Shown one piece after another: positions 43,230 through 43,963 of a stretch of DNA of 43,963 nt. The position numbers and the translations under genes were made by a program. The DNA lies in contig CALXWM010000007.1 of assembly GCA_944392425.1 (NCBI GenBank), positions 1 to 43,963 on the forward strand, written 5' to 3'. Position 1 is the first letter of the stretch. Each line of letters begins with the position of its first letter. The notes below the pieces were generated by a model, which was not told the DNA's origin, ran no database searches, and saw only the letters and a list, made by a program, of their open reading frames with translations. The DNA comes from an uncultured Clostridia bacterium. Lineage in GTDB: Bacteria > Bacillota > Clostridia > TANB77 > CAG-508.

Positions 43230-43853
43230 ATGAGCAAAAAAAGTAAAATAATGAGCATTATTTTAGTCGTTATATTTATAATTGCAATAGTGCTTACAGG
43301 AATAAGAGGCTTAAATGTTGATTTAAATTATGCAGAAGGAGTATCAATTCTATTTAACATTGACCAACAATTTAATACTACAGATGTAGAAAATATTGCA
43401 AGAGAAATATGGCCTGAAGGACAAATAATAGTGCAAAAGGTAGAAGTATATGATGAAACAGCTCTAATAAAGGTTTCGGGAGTAAATGAAGAACAATTAA
43501 CAAATTTAGCAAATAAAATAAATGAAAAGTACGGATTAGAGCTTACATCAGAAGATTTAACTGTACAATATAACTCAAATGTACAAATAAGAGATATTGT
43601 AAGTCCATACATTGTACCAATGCTAATATCAACAGCTTTAATTATAGTATACTACTCAATTAGATTTAGAGGTGTAAAAGAAATACTAGATTTATTAATA
43701 AAATTAATATTTGCAGAAGGCATATTATTTAGTATTTATGCAATAACTAGATTACCTATAGATGTCCTTACAATGCCTATTGGAATGCTTGTATTTGCAG
43801 GAGTTACAATATATGTAACATTAAAACATGAAAATGGTAAACTCGCAAAATAA
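43230..43853 (+). CDS. secF: SecF, shortened and divergent
   Basis: 207 residues against about 300 for usual SecF. One N-terminal membrane segment, then GLNVDLNYAEGVSILFNID, a faint form of G-x-DFTGG, and a periplasmic-type P4 domain (about 38-115). Three membrane segments follow (about 122-145, 150-172, 178-198). The last ends TIYVTLKHENGKLAK, which lines up with the TIVVFDRIREN region of TM4 in normal SecF, but the Asp-Arg pair is gone and TM5-6 are absent. AAAGGAAC precedes ATG 43230. A hairpin repeat starts just after the stop, so the truncation may follow from its insertion. Confidence 0.82.
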   Translation: MSKKSKIMSIILVVIFIIAIVLTGIRGLNVDLNYAEGVSILFNIDQQFNTTDVENIAREIWPEGQIIVQKVEVYDETALIKVSGVNEEQLTNLANKINEKYGLELTSEDLTVQYNSNVQIRDIVSPYIVPMLISTALIIVYYSIRFRGVKEILDLLIKLIFAEGILFSIYAITRLPIDVLTMPIGMLVFAGVTIYVTLKHENGKLAK

Positions 43854-43854
43854 T

Positions 43855-43882
43855 TTTACGATGGGGACGGTCCTTTTCGTCA
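43855..43882. repeat. Hairpin repeat, GGGACG family, left arm after secF
   Basis: ATTTTACGATGGGGACGG followed by TCCTTTTCGT, the same core as 35287 and 36977. The right arm is not seen before the window ends. Confidence 0.6.
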
Positions 43883-43899
43883 AAACTTGTGAATTTTTA

Positions 43900-43954
43900 G
43901 TAAAAATGTCCCAATTTTTTATTACATTTTTATGTAAAAATGTCTCGATTTTTT
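43900..43954. repeat. Pair of 21-nt direct repeats at the window end
   Basis: GTAAAAATGTCCCAATTTTT at 43900 recurs as GTAAAAATGTCTCGATTTTT at 43934, a 34-nt period with two differences. Tandem copies beginning TGT... are reminiscent of the multi-repeat ends of IS21-type elements, but nothing beyond 43963 is visible to test it. Confidence 0.5.
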
Positions 43955-43963
43955 TCTACTTCA

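Overview
The window is AT-rich, almost entirely plus-strand, and reads as a Gram-positive, Clostridia-type chromosome, probably an uncultured gut lineage. Supporting signs are AGGAGG-type ribosome sites, very AT-rich codon use, a TagO/ABC-exporter surface polymer locus, and the ruvB / queA-tgt-yajC-secD-secF housekeeping block typical of Clostridia. No taxonomy can be proved from sequence alone.

Layout. 1-1353 is the 3' end of a large surface protein with a formylglycine-generating-enzyme-like (C-type-lectin fold) domain. Its last 150 bp coding for the C-terminal part (1132-1281) have the signature of a diversity-generating retroelement (DGR) variable region: adenine almost vanishes, variable codons end in C/T, and the constant codons are adenine-free. 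No reverse transcriptase or template repeat lies in the window, so the retroelement would have to act from elsewhere. 1354-4526 is an accessory strip. It holds a terminator, hairpin repeats and two PD-(D/E)XK nuclease/'transposase' genes of the Rpn/PDDEXK_2 type (the first frameshifted). Each of these genes is preceded by a duplicated 89-bp promoter segment with a Spo0A-box-like TGTCGAA. A truncated surface-protein N-terminus (4527-4778) and rpiA follow.

5631-26344 is a 21-kb surface-glycan locus. It encodes cytoplasmic GT4 and GT2 glycosyltransferases, a Wzy/O-antigen-ligase-like membrane protein, an ABC exporter (ATPase plus permease), a GT2-GT4 fusion enzyme, several GT-C-like polytopic membrane proteins (GtrII-like, DUF2142, PMT-like), three GtrB/DPM1-like polyprenyl-phosphate glycosyltransferases, and TagO/WecA, which starts the polymer on undecaprenyl phosphate. 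The likely scheme is that TagO primes the lipid, cytoplasmic GTs extend the chain and the ABC exporter flips it. The GtrB-like enzymes would make polyprenyl-P-sugars, which the GT-C proteins use to decorate the chain outside the cell.

26587-43853 is mainly housekeeping: ruvB, polA, a lytic transglycosylase, galE, queA, tgt, yajC, a TIGR04086-like membrane protein, secD and secF. Three more large membrane proteins are inserted between ruvB and polA. SecD and SecF are strongly divergent: SecD lacks the conserved membrane Asp region and carries an Asn/Thr/Glu-rich insert, and SecF ends early at 207 residues.

Two dispersed non-coding repeat families punctuate the window. One is a hairpin family with core GGGACGSTCCTTTT, usually placed just after stop codons. 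The other is a 150-210 bp GC-richer element with terminal inverted repeats found three times (14231, 20449, 26378).
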